Below are positions 43,470 through 55,610 of a DNA stretch of 64,000 bases, in pieces. Below the pieces are notes generated by a model. That model made no database searches and was not told the DNA's origin. It saw nothing but the letters and a program-made list of their open reading frames with translations. Numbering within the stretch: the first letter of the stretch is position 1; every line of letters begins with the position of its first letter. The position numbers and the translations under genes were made by a program. Origin of the DNA: Carettochelys insculpta (lineage: Eukaryota > Chordata > Testudines > Carettochelyidae); contig NC_134144.1 of NCBI RefSeq assembly GCF_033958435.1, forward strand, positions 9,914,010 through 9,978,009. Reading direction: 5' to 3'.

Positions 43470-46400
43470 CCCAACCTGAGACACCTTAAGAGCATCTGGT
43501 TCTCAGAAGGTGGGTGAGAACTGATCCGCCCTTTCTGAACATCAGCCTCATTTCCGGTACCTCAATTTGGCCATGCAAAGTAGAGGTGTGCATTTAAATA
43601 GTCCATTTGCAAAGTTTTGGCGTATGTCCACATAAAGCTCTAGAACCTGACAGTCTGATAGCTTTTGAATATTTGCAAACAATATTTCTAATAATGGCAA
43701 TGTGCCAGCAACACTATGGTCCTTTACTTTACCCTTATCTGTGTTTTACTGTTGTTTTCTGGAAATGATTTAGAGCCAGAACTGACAGTGTAGTTTAAAG
43801 AACACTTTGAATTCCATTCACCATGATGGACGGGTGCCTCTGCCTTCTGCATTTGGCAGGTTTGGGGATGGTCTCTCTATGTACAAATGCGAAGAAAAAA
43901 AAGAAATTGCACAAAAAGAGAAGGTGAAGAGCAACGAAACTGGCTCCCGCATTGTTCATTTCTAAATGAGATCGCAATGCTTCTGTTACAGTCCCACAGG
44001 GGCTCCGTCTGCCATGAGTCAGCAACCAGCCAGATTTACTGCCAATTGATTAAATTAACATTTGTTATAAGCCAGAGATGGGGGAGGAGAAAAACCCTCT
44101 GTGTGGCTTTTGCATTATTTATGTCCTGGATCTCTACATGCTATGCTCCACACATACTTGATGGATCCAAGCTGCAAAATACCCTTCCCTTAAAGAGACA
44201 GAGTGCATCCTTTTAGCTTCCATGTGTCTCTGGGAGAATTTTAGAAATGAAGGATGCTACAACGTGTGTGAGTCTACCTAACACACTGGAGGACTAAACT
44301 GCTCCATGGGGCATTTGGCATCCATTATTTTAACAATGAGCTCTGTTCTCCCAATAATGGTGTGACAGATAGAAATGAAGCACCACTGTATTTTTAATGT
44401 TCTCTACTAAGTCTTTATTTAATTGTGAAACTGAATGACTGATAGGTCTCTGCATAGAGGAGAAAGTTTTGCTTTATTTTGCTCCTGTGGCATTAAGCCA
44501 AGCTTGGAATAACTGCAGTCAAATTTCCACTGATTTGATTTCCCCCCACCCCAGCACTGCTAAATAATCTGAATCTGTCTGCCAGTTGCTCTTCAATTTC
44601 AGTATATCGGGACTGCGTGTTTAGCGTGTGAAACTGTAAAACGCCAAATGAAATCGTGCGGCTCCGTGAGGGTCAGCAGGAGGAATGCGGATGAGAAGAA
44701 TTTGTGTGTGTCTGAGTGAGAGGGAGAAAGATGTGCCAATGCTGAAAAAAAATATGTTTCACGAGTATCAGCCACATGAGTGGTGTGGCTATTCTGGGAA
44801 AGAATATATGCAAATGTGAGAGAAAGGGTGTCTATAAACTGCTAAGAGAGACATAAGGGAAGAGAATCTTTTGTTCAAATCTCCCTTGCTGGCTTTATCG
44901 CAGGACAGGCTCCAGACAAGACAATAGGTGTGATCACAATGTTTGGCTATTAGCCAGGAGGCTATCAACCCAAGCAGGAAATAAGGAAGCTCTTCCTATT
45001 CTCTTACAGGCTGATATCCTGGTTCAAAAATAGCATCAGGATGTGTTTCCTTCTTGTCAGCTGAGAAGCTGAATGCGGACTACATGGTGAGCCAGCGGTT
45101 TCAGTGAGGGAAAGGCTGGAGGTGCGTGGCCCTCTCCCGAAAGGGAACAGACAAAGAAAAAGGAAATCCAAGACACAATGGCTGATAATCGGATGGTGTT
45201 CGTGGGTCTCCTTGCAATCCCAGAGAGAAAATGCCCGCCTAAAGCACAGCAACGTGCTTGTTGACCAAAGGGCTGTTCTTTTACTGCCGAGCCACTCTGC
45301 CCACACCACAAACGCAGTCACTGCCGAGAGGGGGCCCACTCCCTTCCAGATACCTACGGGACTCCACCCGGGTGCCCAGTGCTCCACGCACCACATGTGA
45401 CTGGCTCAGAGCTGGAGTCTGGTGGCCCCAATTTCAGCATTCATGGTGTAGCGAGAAGGGGCTGCGTTGTCTGTGTCTCTGGATAGCCCCAATTCACCAA
45501 CAGCTGCTGGCAGAATGGAATGATACTGCTGGCCCTCATTGTAGACATCCCTCTGCTTGGTCAACTTGGTGCCACTCAATCATATTCCCCTCCCCGCCTA
45601 GTTCCCAGCTGAGTTCCTCTCCTAGCAAGACACAGAGGTGTGTTCTCAGGACTGGTTTTAATCCAGTGCAGTGGTTCCCATATTCACCCCACTGTGGCAG
45701 TTCCTGGCTCATAGGACTGGGTCTGGATCCCCACGCTGGAGCTTGTGATCCATCAGGCGGGGTAGCCAGGCCATTCCAGTTTGGCCCAGCCACCCCTATG
45801 GCACGGTGGAGGGGTGGCCAGGCCAAACCTGAGTTGTACTGCAACCCTGTGTACCAGGCTACACTGCTCAGAGAAGGCAGCTGGGCCTGGCCTCATGAGC
45901 CAGGAGATACCACACAGGGTGAGTATGGTGCAGGTTCCCTCTCTGGGCCCTGCCTTCCCCTCTACACCAGGCTGGGGTTACAGTCACAGCACCAGGATAG
46001 AGGGCACTTTTGCAGGTGATTGGGCCCCTCAGCAAGTTGAAGAAGAGGAGGAGAAGATGATGGCAGAGTGAGCTCACTGAATGTGAAGGCACTACCCAAC
46101 ATGCTACATGTTGCATCTTTAGACTGGGAGCTCGTTAAACGAAGGCACGAGGACTTGATACAGAGTTAACCAATGAAGTTCCTTATTTGCTTATGTCTGA
46201 ACTGTAAGAGCATTTGCACAGCGCACTAAAATTCCCCCATCCTCTCCCAGCAGGCACTGGGCTCAGTGCACCTCAACCCCTTGGGCCTGGGGCTGCAATC
46301 TAATGCATGCGTTCTAGGCCATTACAGTGCATACTTATGCACACCTTGCACCATACATTCAAGCCGCCTTCGGCGAATTCTGATCTACATGGTATATGGA

Positions 46401-47025
46401 GCTTGTCCCATGCACCCACTGGAGGGAGGGGCACATCGTACAAGATTTCATCCCCACTTCACTCCTCATTGTCGTGTGGGCTTTGACCCTCCTGCTGGAG
46501 TTGTATACGTTGCCGTCCATACTCCTGTGCAACCGGGCAGTTCTGCTGGGAGGCCATTAAAGCCCAGGTGAGTTTTTCCACTGCCTTTGGCAGGCTTTGG
46601 ATCAGCTCTTTGGTGAACAACGCACATGTTAGTAACAGGGGCTTCAACGGCAGTTTTCTGTGAAAGCCCTACAATGGCGTCAATGTGACTATGTCACATG
46701 TACAGGATAGGACTCTGAACTCATGTAGGTACGTGGGAAAAACAGAAGGTAGGTTCAGACCTCCTTACAGATGGTATCAAGTGTTCATAGCAACAGATGA
46801 ACCTAGAAAGGAGGCAGATATGGACTGGAAAGGAAAGAATATTTTACAGTCAGCAGACTGAGTAATGAGGCTTAATAAATTTCGGATTTATTTCATTTGT
46901 GCTCAAGGCAAACACGTGAGACCAAGAGAAGGAAGGAACTCACTGTGAAGTATTGGGAGGTAAGTGACTTATTTAGGAAAACAATGTAAAGCAAAAGATG
47001 AGCTGTGTAAAATCTCAGAAGGGTT
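43470..47025. other. Largely unassigned sequence
   Basis: No recognised element. A 253-codon frame at 45258-46019 overlaps frames on the other strand and is rich in Pro, Ser and Trp, with no family resemblance. 45740-45830 has small inverted GGCCAGGCC/GGCCCAGCC motifs. Confidence 0.4.
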
Positions 47026-47027
47026 GC

Positions 47028-47130
47028 CACGATAGTCCGTATCTGTAAGAACGAGAAGTCCAGTAGCATCTTACGTGCTAATGGATTTATTAGGGCATAA
47101 ATTCTCCTGGGTAAGACCCACTTCATCAGC
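47028..47130 (-). repeat. GAAGTGGGTCT hairpin repeat family, copy
   Basis: The complement reads GATGAAGTGGGTCTTACCC, then TAATAAATCCATTAGCACG and TGCTACTGGACTTCTCG, the order of the plus copies. Confidence 0.65.
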
Positions 47131-47254
47131 AAAACTCAGCCAGGAAATTTCTCCCATCTCACCAGCACAATCTAAGAAAATCAATAGCAGTTCTTTTATA
47201 AAGTGAGGTTAAACCCTATTTTACGTAGATAGGAAGGCTGAGTTGTCATAGAGA

Positions 47255-47455
47255 GTTGGCTTAGGGGACCAAGCTCTGAACTCAACAGCTCTGGGCTCCA
47301 TTCCTACTTCAGCCACACAGACCCAGCATGACTGTGCCTGAGTTCCTTAGGCTACTTTATGCCTCAGTTTCCCCATGCGTTCCAGGGGATGGATAGTACT
47401 TCTGTCTCTCACAGGGGTGATGTGATGCTAAGATCCATTAGTGAGTATGATTGTG
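47255..47455 (+). repeat. MIR/CORE-SINE, nearly full length
   Basis: A tRNA-like head (GGCTTAGGGGACCAAGC, with GGGCTCCATTCC as a diverged B box) is followed by the core with TGCCTCAGTTTCCCCATGCG and a TAGTGAGTATGA tail. Confidence 0.65.
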
Positions 47456-47544
47456 ACTCCATGGCTTAGACAACTTCCAACATAGGCAGAGGTGATTTTT
47501 CTGTTGATGTCATTAATACATCTCTCCAAGATGGGGGAGCTGAA

Positions 47545-47640
47545 AAACTGCATCTACACAGCAGGAGGTCAACCTCACTACAGTGATCAGGGCATGAAAT
47601 ATTCACAGCGCAGCTAGGTCAATCTCATTCTAACTTTAGA
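47545..47640. mobile_element. Harbinger-like MITE fragment
   Basis: GCATCTACACAGCAGGAGGTC, CAGGGCATGAAATATTCACAG and AGCTAGGTCAATCTC resemble a further GTCTACAC-ended family. Short and diverged. Confidence 0.35.
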
Positions 47641-48344
47641 CCAGACTGTGATGTCAGTTATTACAGGACGTCTCTCTTGGAAGTGAGCTGAGACAAATAA
47701 CCATATTCCCACTGAACAGCCATTTTTTATGATCTACTTTTAATCACTGTTGACTTGCTTTGGAGTCAGATTGACAAGCAAGAGATAAAAATACCCCAAA
47801 CCACTCACTGCTCCCCATCCCCTGGGGTCATATTTCCTTCTTGAATTTTCATTGAAAAGATAATCCCAGTGTGACAGGTTCAATCACAGAGATCTTGAAA
47901 CCTTCACTTGATTGCCAAAAATACCCCTGAGCCTGCCTATCCACCTTCTGGGACGCCCCACCAACCTGTCCTGCCGGTCTCCCCCCAGCACAGGGGCAGA
48001 GTTGGGGTCCCAGGCCGCAGCAGAGTAACACAGACACTGAGGTCGGCTCAGCTCTGGGAAGGTTCAGCCACAAAGATTTGACACAGGTCCCAGGTGCACA
48101 GCCCCAAAGGGACCAGGACCCCAGATAACTCCATCTTACTCTGCATAAAGTTTTATTCAGAGAAGTCTCACAAACTGTTTGCCCCCTGGACAAAAGAAGA
48201 AATATACACGGTTATTCTCCACAGGTAACAATTGTTTGCACTGAGTTTAAACAAGCAAGTGATTTTATTAAGTACAAAAAATTAGGACTTCAGTGGTAGC
48301 AGGCAGATCAAGGTAAGTTATTAAGCAAAACAAAACATAACATA

Positions 48345-48852
48345 CAGATTAAAAAGACTGGGACTTTTCATCTTAGAAAAGAGGAGAGTAAGAGGGGATA
48401 TGATAGAGGCCTATAAAATCATGCCAGGTATAGAAAAAGTGAATAAGGAAAAGTTATTTACTTGTACCCACAATGTAACAACTAGGGGTCACCAAATGAA
48501 ATTTGTGGGTAGCTGGTTTAAACCTAAGCAAAGGAAGTTTTTCTTCACCCAGCACACAGCAGGCCTGTGGGACTCCTGGCCAGGGGATGTTCTGAGGATG
48601 AGGACTTTAATGGAGTCCAAAAAAGAACTAAATGAATCCATGTCGGTTGGGTCCATCAATGGCTAGCAGCCAGGAACGGTGCCCCTAGCCTGTCTGTCGG
48701 TGGCTGGAAACGCATGACAGGAGAGGGATCACTCAGTGATTACCTGTTCTGTGCACTCCCTCTGGGGCACCTGGCACTGGCTTCTGTTGGAAGACAGGAT
48801 ACAGGGTGAGATGGACTTTGCTCTGACCTCGTACAGCCATTCTTGTAACATG
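48345..48852 (+). mobile_element. CR1 LINE 3' end, first of two
   Basis: CR1 C-terminal protein sequence is open over 48400-48666 (MIEAYKIMPG, NVTTRGHQMKFVGSWF, KFFFTQHTAGLWDSWP). The untranslated tail has TGTTGGAAGACAGGATACAG and GAGATGGACTTTGCTCTGAC and ends GTACAGCCATTCTTGT. It belongs to a CR1 subfamily different from 49222-49715. Confidence 0.85.
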
Positions 48853-49221
48853 CCAGCTAAACGTAATACACCAAGAATTTGTTACAAATCATAATTTCTC
48901 GCCCTCATTCTTGTTTTAGGTAAAGTCCTTCTCAGTCAGAGATATCCTTTCTGATGTTGGACAGCAGTTCTCCTCCATCCCTGTTGCTGCAGTCCTTTTG
49001 TTTCCAGGTGTTTTTGTATCTCCTCCCAGGGTGGGGAGGCTGTCTTTAAAGCCAGCTGCAGACAATCACGGTTTCCTTCCTGGGCATTATACAGAATTTC
49101 CCTCGGGTGAGGAGCCTTTTTCCGATTTCATAACACTTCAGTGGGAAAGTACAAATTCCAAGATGGGTTCCAGTAGCAGGTGACATGGACATGTCTTGGT
49201 AGCATGTCTTCAGGAAGACAG

Positions 49222-49715
49222 CTCAACCCATTCTGGGCACCGCAGTTCAAGAAAGATGTGGAGAAATTAGAGACGGTCCAGAAAAGAGCGACGAGAATGA
49301 TTAAAGGTCTAGAGAAGAAAGGCTGAAAGAATTAGGCTTGTTCAGTTTGGAAAAGAGAAGATTGAGGGGAGACATGATAATGGTTTTCAGGTATCTAAAA
49401 GGTTCTCATAAGGAGGAGGGAGGGAACGTGTTCTTCCTTGCCTCTGAGGATAGAACAAGAGGCAATGGGCTTAAACTGCAGCCAGGGTGGTTTAGGTTGG
49501 ACATTAGGAAAAAGTTCCTAACTGTCAGGGTGGTCAATCTGTGGAATAAATTGCCAAGGGAAGTTGTGGAATCTCCATGGCTGGAGATATTTAAGAACAG
49601 GTTAGATAGATGTCGATCAGGGATGGTTTAGACAGTACTTGGTCCTGCCATTGGGGCAGGGGGCTGGACTTGATGGCCTCTCGAGGTCCCTTCCAGTCCT
49701 AGTATTCTATGATTC
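49222..49715 (+). mobile_element. CR1 LINE 3' end, second of two
   Basis: An open frame at 49338-49631 gives the CR1 reverse transcriptase tail (LEKRRLRGDMIMVFRYLKG, EDRTRGNGLKLQPGWFRLD, NLWNKLPREVVESPWLEIF). The 3' end CTCGAGGTCCCTTCCAGTCC and TTCTATGATTC is the standard terminus. Better preserved than 13655-14207 and the same subfamily. Confidence 0.9.
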
Positions 49716-49719
49716 AGTT

Positions 49720-51258
49720 GTCTCTTGCTAGTAGGCTATTAGCTCTGTGTCTGGCCTCTTCATTATTGTTCGTGATGGGCTGTTTTCCCAACTGGAACAT
49801 GTTGATAATAAATCGACAGGCAATATTCCTAATTTCAGATACAGAAAAGGTACATACATACAAACAGAATATACACATTTAGAGGATTATAAACTTTCCA
49901 ATGAGATACGTTACATGAAATATTTTCGACAAGGCATCTCTGAGTTGGGCACATTCATATTCCCAAGCATATTTTCATACGAATATGAAATAAACCAGCA
50001 CACCTAGCATCTTGACGTGGGAAAACTGGCGAAGAGACAAATCTACAAACAGCCACACAGAGATCCTTCTCTTTTCCCCCTCATTGAATCGCAGGTAGGC
50101 AGTGGCTTATTTCACTGCCAATAAAAGTGATACTTTAGGAGCACCGACTAGATTTTTGAGAGGCGAGAGAATTAAACTTCTCTTTGAATTAGAGAAGCTG
50201 AACATCACAGAGAGAGCTTCAAAGGGTGGCAGCTGTGTCTGTGCCATTGCAGGAGATGGTGGAGGACTGAGCATAGGCCAACAGAGTACAAAAGCAGTTC
50301 AATGTCTCTGTCCCTTACATATAACCATTCACATGGGCAGCTAAGGTGCCAGTATAGATGTTAAAAGCAAGTTTAAATTGCAAAATTATAATCTAACGAG
50401 GATCCATAATTTAAACCTCCCCCTGCTGCCTTAAATGTGCACAGAGATTCATGTCACCAGAGGCATCTGTGCTGATTCATACCCTTAAATGAGATGCAGG
50501 ATGTAAATCCACATAGAATCTGCGTCACATGCCCTGATTATGAATCAGCTGCTGGGTCTGAGTCCATAGTTTTGAACCCATAAATCCAGGTGAGTTCAGA
50601 TTCTGGGCTCCAGTCCAGAGATTTAATCTAACCTGTCCTGCTGTTATACCGATGCAGATGGTCAAAGCACAATGGTTGCAGGTCGAGTGTTTCCCTCTAA
50701 GTATATACTCCCCCACCTCCCCCAGCCTTTTTATCCTTGATTCCAAATTCCATTCCTCTTATAGGCTTTCCTCTAGGTGTTTTATTTACTGGGCTGGCTG
50801 GACTTCACCAGCCGCTGCGGGAGCAGTAACAATAACCCCGCAGCAGTTGGAAGCATTGTCTTGACTTCCAAAAAGATTCAGGGCTATGTTTCCAATGATG
50901 CTGATTGCCATGAGGGGATTAGAATATTAACACAGAGCCGCCCCTTACTCCAGGGTTCCAGTTTTCACGGGGCATCCCGTTTCGCTCAGCAAGCCAACTA
51001 AAGAGCCGCAGATTTGTCTCGCACCATAGCATTGGGTCGATAAGTGGTAACGCAGCACCAGCTGGACTTTTGCAATGTTACCTTGTGCACATGCAGGCAA
51101 GGCGGTGTTGTGTGATGAAGCACGTGCTGCTGTCAGACAGTTAGAGTCGGTTCATGCCAGCTACTAAGCACCTTCCACTCAGCCAGCGCTAAGCACCTCA
51201 AATGCCAAGCGGTGGAAGAGATATTGCGAGTTCTTGGCTCACCCTGGGGGGGAGCACA
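49720..51258. other. Unassigned sequence
   Basis: No gene or element recognised. 50100-50345 has an 80-codon frame without known features. Confidence 0.4.
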
Positions 51259-51266
51259 ATCTATGC

Positions 51267-51590
51267 CAGGGGTCGGCAACCCACAACATGGGTGCCAAGA
51301 GTGGCACGTGAGCTTATTTGCATTGGCGCGTGAGGCAAGAGCTCTGCCCCGCCCCTCCTCCCCCCAGGAGCTTGCTCAAAGCCACACCCCCTCTAGATGA
51401 ACAGAAGACCAGCTACTGCTACCAACCACCACCTAAACGGCGAAGCCCTGCATCTTCATTTATTTATTAATGAAGCTGTTGTCAGTAGGACCAGTAGTGA
51501 CTTTAAAAAGTATCACCGGCACTCGAACTGTACACAGAGGTCCAAAGGTCAAATTTCGGCACTCCGCCTTGGAAACGTTGCTGACCCCAG
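51267..51590. mobile_element. hAT-type MITE (CAGGGGTCGGCAACC family) with 8-bp target duplication, copy 1
   Basis: Starts CAGGGGTCGGCAACCC and ends GTTGCTGACCCCAG. Flanks ATCTATGC (51259-51266) and ATCTATAC (51591-51598) match at 7 of 8. Sister copy at 60886-61204. Confidence 0.82.
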
Positions 51591-51842
51591 ATCTATACTC
51601 AATCTAGGCAGCGCTATTGTTTCTGCAAGTGAGCTCTCCTTCCTCTTGGCTGTTATTTCATAACCCCAAAATGTCTGGCTTTTTAAAGTCAGAGCATCTC
51701 CCTCTCATCCAGTGTGTCCAGAACTAAGTGATGCTTTCACCCATTACCAGCCAGGGTCTTTCTAAATTCCTGTACAATATTGTACATTTAAGTTCCACAC
51801 TTTGTCAGTTACACCCCAAAAGCGCAAGAAGTGTAATCTAAA

Positions 51843-52146
51843 GGTACATCTTCACTAAGTGGAAGATTGACGCTGCCAGGGTCAATCTCCACAGTTTGAT
51901 TTAGCACATCTGGTAGGGACATGCTAACTGGAACTCAGAGGGGGCCCCAGTCAGCTTTGGTACTTCTGATCTGTGTGAGGGAAGTTGACAGGAGCATCTG
52001 ATCTGTAAGGGAAGTTGACAGGAACATCCTCCCACAGGGGAGACCACGTGGAAGCTTGCATTAAGGCACATCGTTTCCAGCTACGTAATTAACGCATCTT
52101 CCGCTGTGTGTCTTAATTTGACCTTCCCCTGTAGCGTAGAGCTGGC
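51843..52146 (+). mobile_element. Harbinger-type MITE, GATCGAC family, with internal tandem duplication
   Basis: Starts GGTACATCTTCACTAAGTGG and ends GTAGCGTAGAGCTGGC. Inside, TCTGATCTG plus GGGAAGTTGACAGGA is present twice in tandem (about 51966-52030). It lacks an exact 3-bp duplication and is diverged from the family. Confidence 0.6.
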
Positions 52147-55100
52147 TTGTGACATTACATACATTCCAAAGTGGCTGCAGCTGCCAATTAAGTTTCCAGC
52201 CAGACTCTATTTTAATATTAAAATTCTCCATTTATACCGTTTCAAAGGTGACCTGCAAAGGAAAATAAGACTGGACTCATGCCCAGTTTTTGCTACTTTG
52301 CGATGCATAAGAAAGGCCAGAAAGAAATTATTTAAAAAGCCTTGTTTGCCTTCAACTTGTTTTTACATTAGAAATTCTATTGCTGGCCATGCAGCAAGAC
52401 TCCGCTGAAGGAGAAGCTGGTCAGATGGTGACATCACGAGGATGAATAGCAGGAAAGTTAAGCAATGAAGCAGGGAAGAGAGTTTTAAACAGGCTTTTTA
52501 AAACACTGTTTTTGTTACCATCAAGGACTAAATTGCATTTTGGACCAAGAACGCGCTTGTTAAATATAAATATTCTTGTGCTACTTTATGCATCATCAAA
52601 ACAAACTAAAAAGGCGCATAAACCCGATTTAAACCAATCCCTTTCACATCACTCTCCCCTGGAAAGAAATATTTGCTTTTCTGCAAACCTTGGGCACCTG
52701 GCCAGTACTCCCCTATCAGCACATTTCCTTCCCCACATAGGGCTGTAGCTGGGGGGGCACATTATTTGCTCTACATCTGTATTTGTCTCATGCAGTTCGG
52801 GTGAATGTGCTGTCTGGCCACGAGTCAGTATAACTAACACCTCTATCAAGTCTCTCATCAGTTCATGCCAGTGCCGGGAGCACAGCATTACAACTCTATG
52901 CCCCATGCTGGAAATATAAGAGCACTCTAAATTTCCCTTGGTAGCATGCAGAATCCCCCGGCAAAAGTCCTCCTCCGTGAGGCAGTGCGTTCTGGGATTT
53001 ACCTCGGGAAAACCAGACTGTGAGAGATGGGCTGGTGGAAATGGGTTTCGTATCTTTTCTTTTCTACCCGTCCAGCAAACCTGTTCTGTTTGCCCACCCA
53101 CTGGCTCTAAGCAAACTCCATCTAAGGCCCCTCCGTCCTTTCTTTGCACTGACACACTCTTGAGGGCTGCAGTCCCAGCCTGAAAACACGAGGTCAGAGC
53201 CAGGGTGCATCCAGGTATGATGAGCCTGGGAGCGTGCAGACTGTAGGGCCCACGGACGCTCCAGCCTTGCCCAAAGCCACCCCGCAGGGCTCTGCTGGAC
53301 AAACCGGGGGGAAGAAGCAATGCTGTGATGGAGCTCTGAAGAGAGCAGCAGGCCCACCAAAGGGGGCGGGCAGGGGAAATGGGGCAATTATCCCAGGGCC
53401 TGGAGACTCAAAACAGCCCAGGGCTCGGGCTGCTGACATTATTGCAGCAGTGTTGGTGTTCAGAACCCCAGATCCTTTAAACCACTCTCTGGGCAACTCT
53501 AAGGACTGCTCTGTGCGGAGGCAGCAGCCACATGCAACATGGTGTGCTGAGGGCTGGCTGTCTCCTACCCTGCCCCTTCCACTGGAGGCCCCGCCCCTTC
53601 CACTGGAAGCCCCACCCCTTCCAGGAGCACAGAGCTGCCTCCCACCCAGGTACCTGGCAAGGCTGTCCACTCCCCTGGAGAGCAGAGACGCCTGGGTTTG
53701 CAATGGGGAAATAAGGCAGTATGGGAGAGGGCTGAAGATTTGCTGGAAACCCACCCAGATCCATTAGCCGGGCTCCTTTTCTTCAGGAACTGACCCTTTG
53801 GACTGGTGATTTATATTTGCACTGCCTGCCCTGGCATGGCTGTCCATCAAGCCTTACCCAGGGGGCAGTGCAGATGGGCAGGGCCGTGCAAGGCTCTTAA
53901 GAGGCAATATTCTCCTTCATTATCACTCATGGAAAAGGCACAGAGTTTAAACCTCCATAGACTGAGCCAACAGTTTACTCCCAAGCGTCTAAATCATATC
54001 TTTCGTATCCCTTGCCTGGCTTCCCGTGGCACCCAACTGCTGGCCAGTCCCACTGTGCGGCTGCTCCACAGAAGCTTGAGAGAGCAGGGCATCTCACAGG
54101 TTCTGATGTAGTTTTCTTGGCGTCCAACAAAGGAGGCCTTACAAGGGATGGAGGAAGAGGTGAAACAAAGGTCTGTGTGCAGGCCTGGGCTCTTCTTCAC
54201 TCTTCCAAGGAGCGGAGCAGTTCTGCAGACGAAGGAAGTGTAGGCATATGATCAGCATTTTATCTTTGAGGTCACACAGGAAACCTGTGGCAGAACCAGA
54301 GACATGGCCAAGGTTGGGTTTTTCCAAGCCCAAACATGCTACATCCCCAAGCCCCCTGCCTTCCACTGGGGGCTGAGCAGTGAACCACCAGATGTGCCTT
54401 CAGAAACCTCACTTTTAACCTCTCCCACAAGTGCAAAGTGCGTGGGGGTGGAGAGGGTGTGTTGTGAAGCAAAATTAGCTCTTGCATGCCAGCCGTCTGA
54501 CTTGCCACCTCGCCTTGAAAACCGAACCAGGGTCATTCAGCACCAAGCTAGCTCGCAGCTGCTAATGGAAAGCACTCCTAGGGCTCTGGGAGTTACCTGG
54601 ATTCTGCAGTAGGAACACTCTGGCTGTGAGGAGCAAGCAGCCGTTCGGATTCCAGTCTCTCGCACTCTCTGTGCACACAATTTCTGCCTGTTGAGGCTCC
54701 CCAGGCGGCCAATCAAGGCTCCAAAACAACTTCAGAAATTGGAAAGTTACCCAGGGATGCTGCTAATTCTTGCAAGGAAAGGCCCCAGGGCCGGTGTTTT
54801 CCTGTTACTAAGACGAAGGACCTGGGCACTTTGCATATGCTGTGCCTGATTTCCTATAAACTATTCCATTTGGCTTCTTGCCTGTCTGTTCCTGGTGCGG
54901 TCTCCCTGTAAGCGCAAAAGTGCTGTAATCCGCCAGGTCCGCACTTCAGCTCAGGCAAGAGACAAATAACCAGCTGGCTCAACCCTTCCACCCCTGGAAG
55001 CCTTCTCCACCCAACATCACACGTTAGTAGAGCTGCTAGGAACTGTGAGATGTATGCCAGGGTGGTGGGATGTACAATTAAAGAGGTCCAAACCTGGCTT

Positions 55101-55150
55101 TTTCAGCTAACACTACTTATGCTAAACTTCAGGGTTGTGGTAAGGGCGCA
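52147..55150. other. Largely unassigned sequence
   Basis: 53375-53480 shares motifs with 19340-19410. Overlapping frames of 100-220 codons on both strands between 52649 and 53767 are compositional. 54240-54310 has a weak MIR core (GGTCACACAGGAAACCTGTGG). No gene supported. Confidence 0.4.
53568..53625. repeat. Short 22-bp tandem repeat
   Basis: CCCCTTCCACTGGAGGCCCC recurs as CCCCTTCCACTGGAAGCCCC and a partial third unit. Confidence 0.8.
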
Positions 55151-55610
55151 GAAGAAGGATGTTTCCTGTGGTTAGAGCATTAGCCTCAGGCTTGGCTGGA
55201 AAACCTGGATTTAAGTCCCTGCCCTGACGGATTTGCTGTGGGACACAGAGTAAGTCCCTAGGGTACAGCTACACTTCCCAGGAGATTGACCCAATCAGGG
55301 TCAATCTTCCAGGGTTTGATTTTTGGTGCCTAGTGGGTGTTGTGCAAAATTGAACTATCAGGGTTCAACAGTTGACCCTGGCGCTCATTGCTAGGAGTAA
55401 GGGAGATGGATGGGAGAGTTTCTCCCGTCAACCTCCCTCAGTGAGGTAAATCAATCCTAGATAAGTCAATTCCAGCTATGCAATTGTGGTAGCTGGAATT
55501 GTGTATCTAGGATTGACTTTGAGGTCTGGTGTAGACCTGCCTTTAGGCTCTATGTGCTGTACTTCCCTAGTAGTAAAACAATGATAATAGCATTGCCACA
55601 CTCCCAGGGG
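55150..55610 (+). repeat. MIR/CORE-SINE split by a MITE
   Basis: 55155-55215 is a tRNA-like head (A box TGGTTAGAGCATTAGCC, B box GGATTTAAGTCCC). 55216-55260 is core sequence, and 55545-55610 continues it (GTGCTGTACTTCCCTAGTAG, AACAATGATAATAGCATTGC). The MITE at 55261-55542 sits inside. Confidence 0.7.
55261..55542 (+). mobile_element. Harbinger-type MITE, GATCGAC family, inserted in a MIR
   Basis: Starts GGGTACAGCTACACTTCCC and ends GGTGTAGACCTGCC. Comparison with an uninterrupted MIR suggests the target was CCTTAG; the flanks now read CTAG at left and TTTAG at right, so a TTA or TAG duplication has been blurred. Confidence 0.75.

Noticed and set aside
45258..46019. 253-codon frame on the plus strand
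   Set aside because: Rich in Pro, Ser and Trp with no family resemblance, overlaps other frames, and has no convincing splice sites or start context.
52649..53767. Long overlapping frames on both strands
   Set aside because: Several frames of 95-223 codons on both strands share a G+C-rich stretch with a 22-bp tandem repeat; the pattern is compositional.
55155..55215. tRNA gene
   Set aside because: A and B boxes are present but no tRNA cloverleaf is convincing, and the sequence continues into MIR core; it is the head of a SINE.
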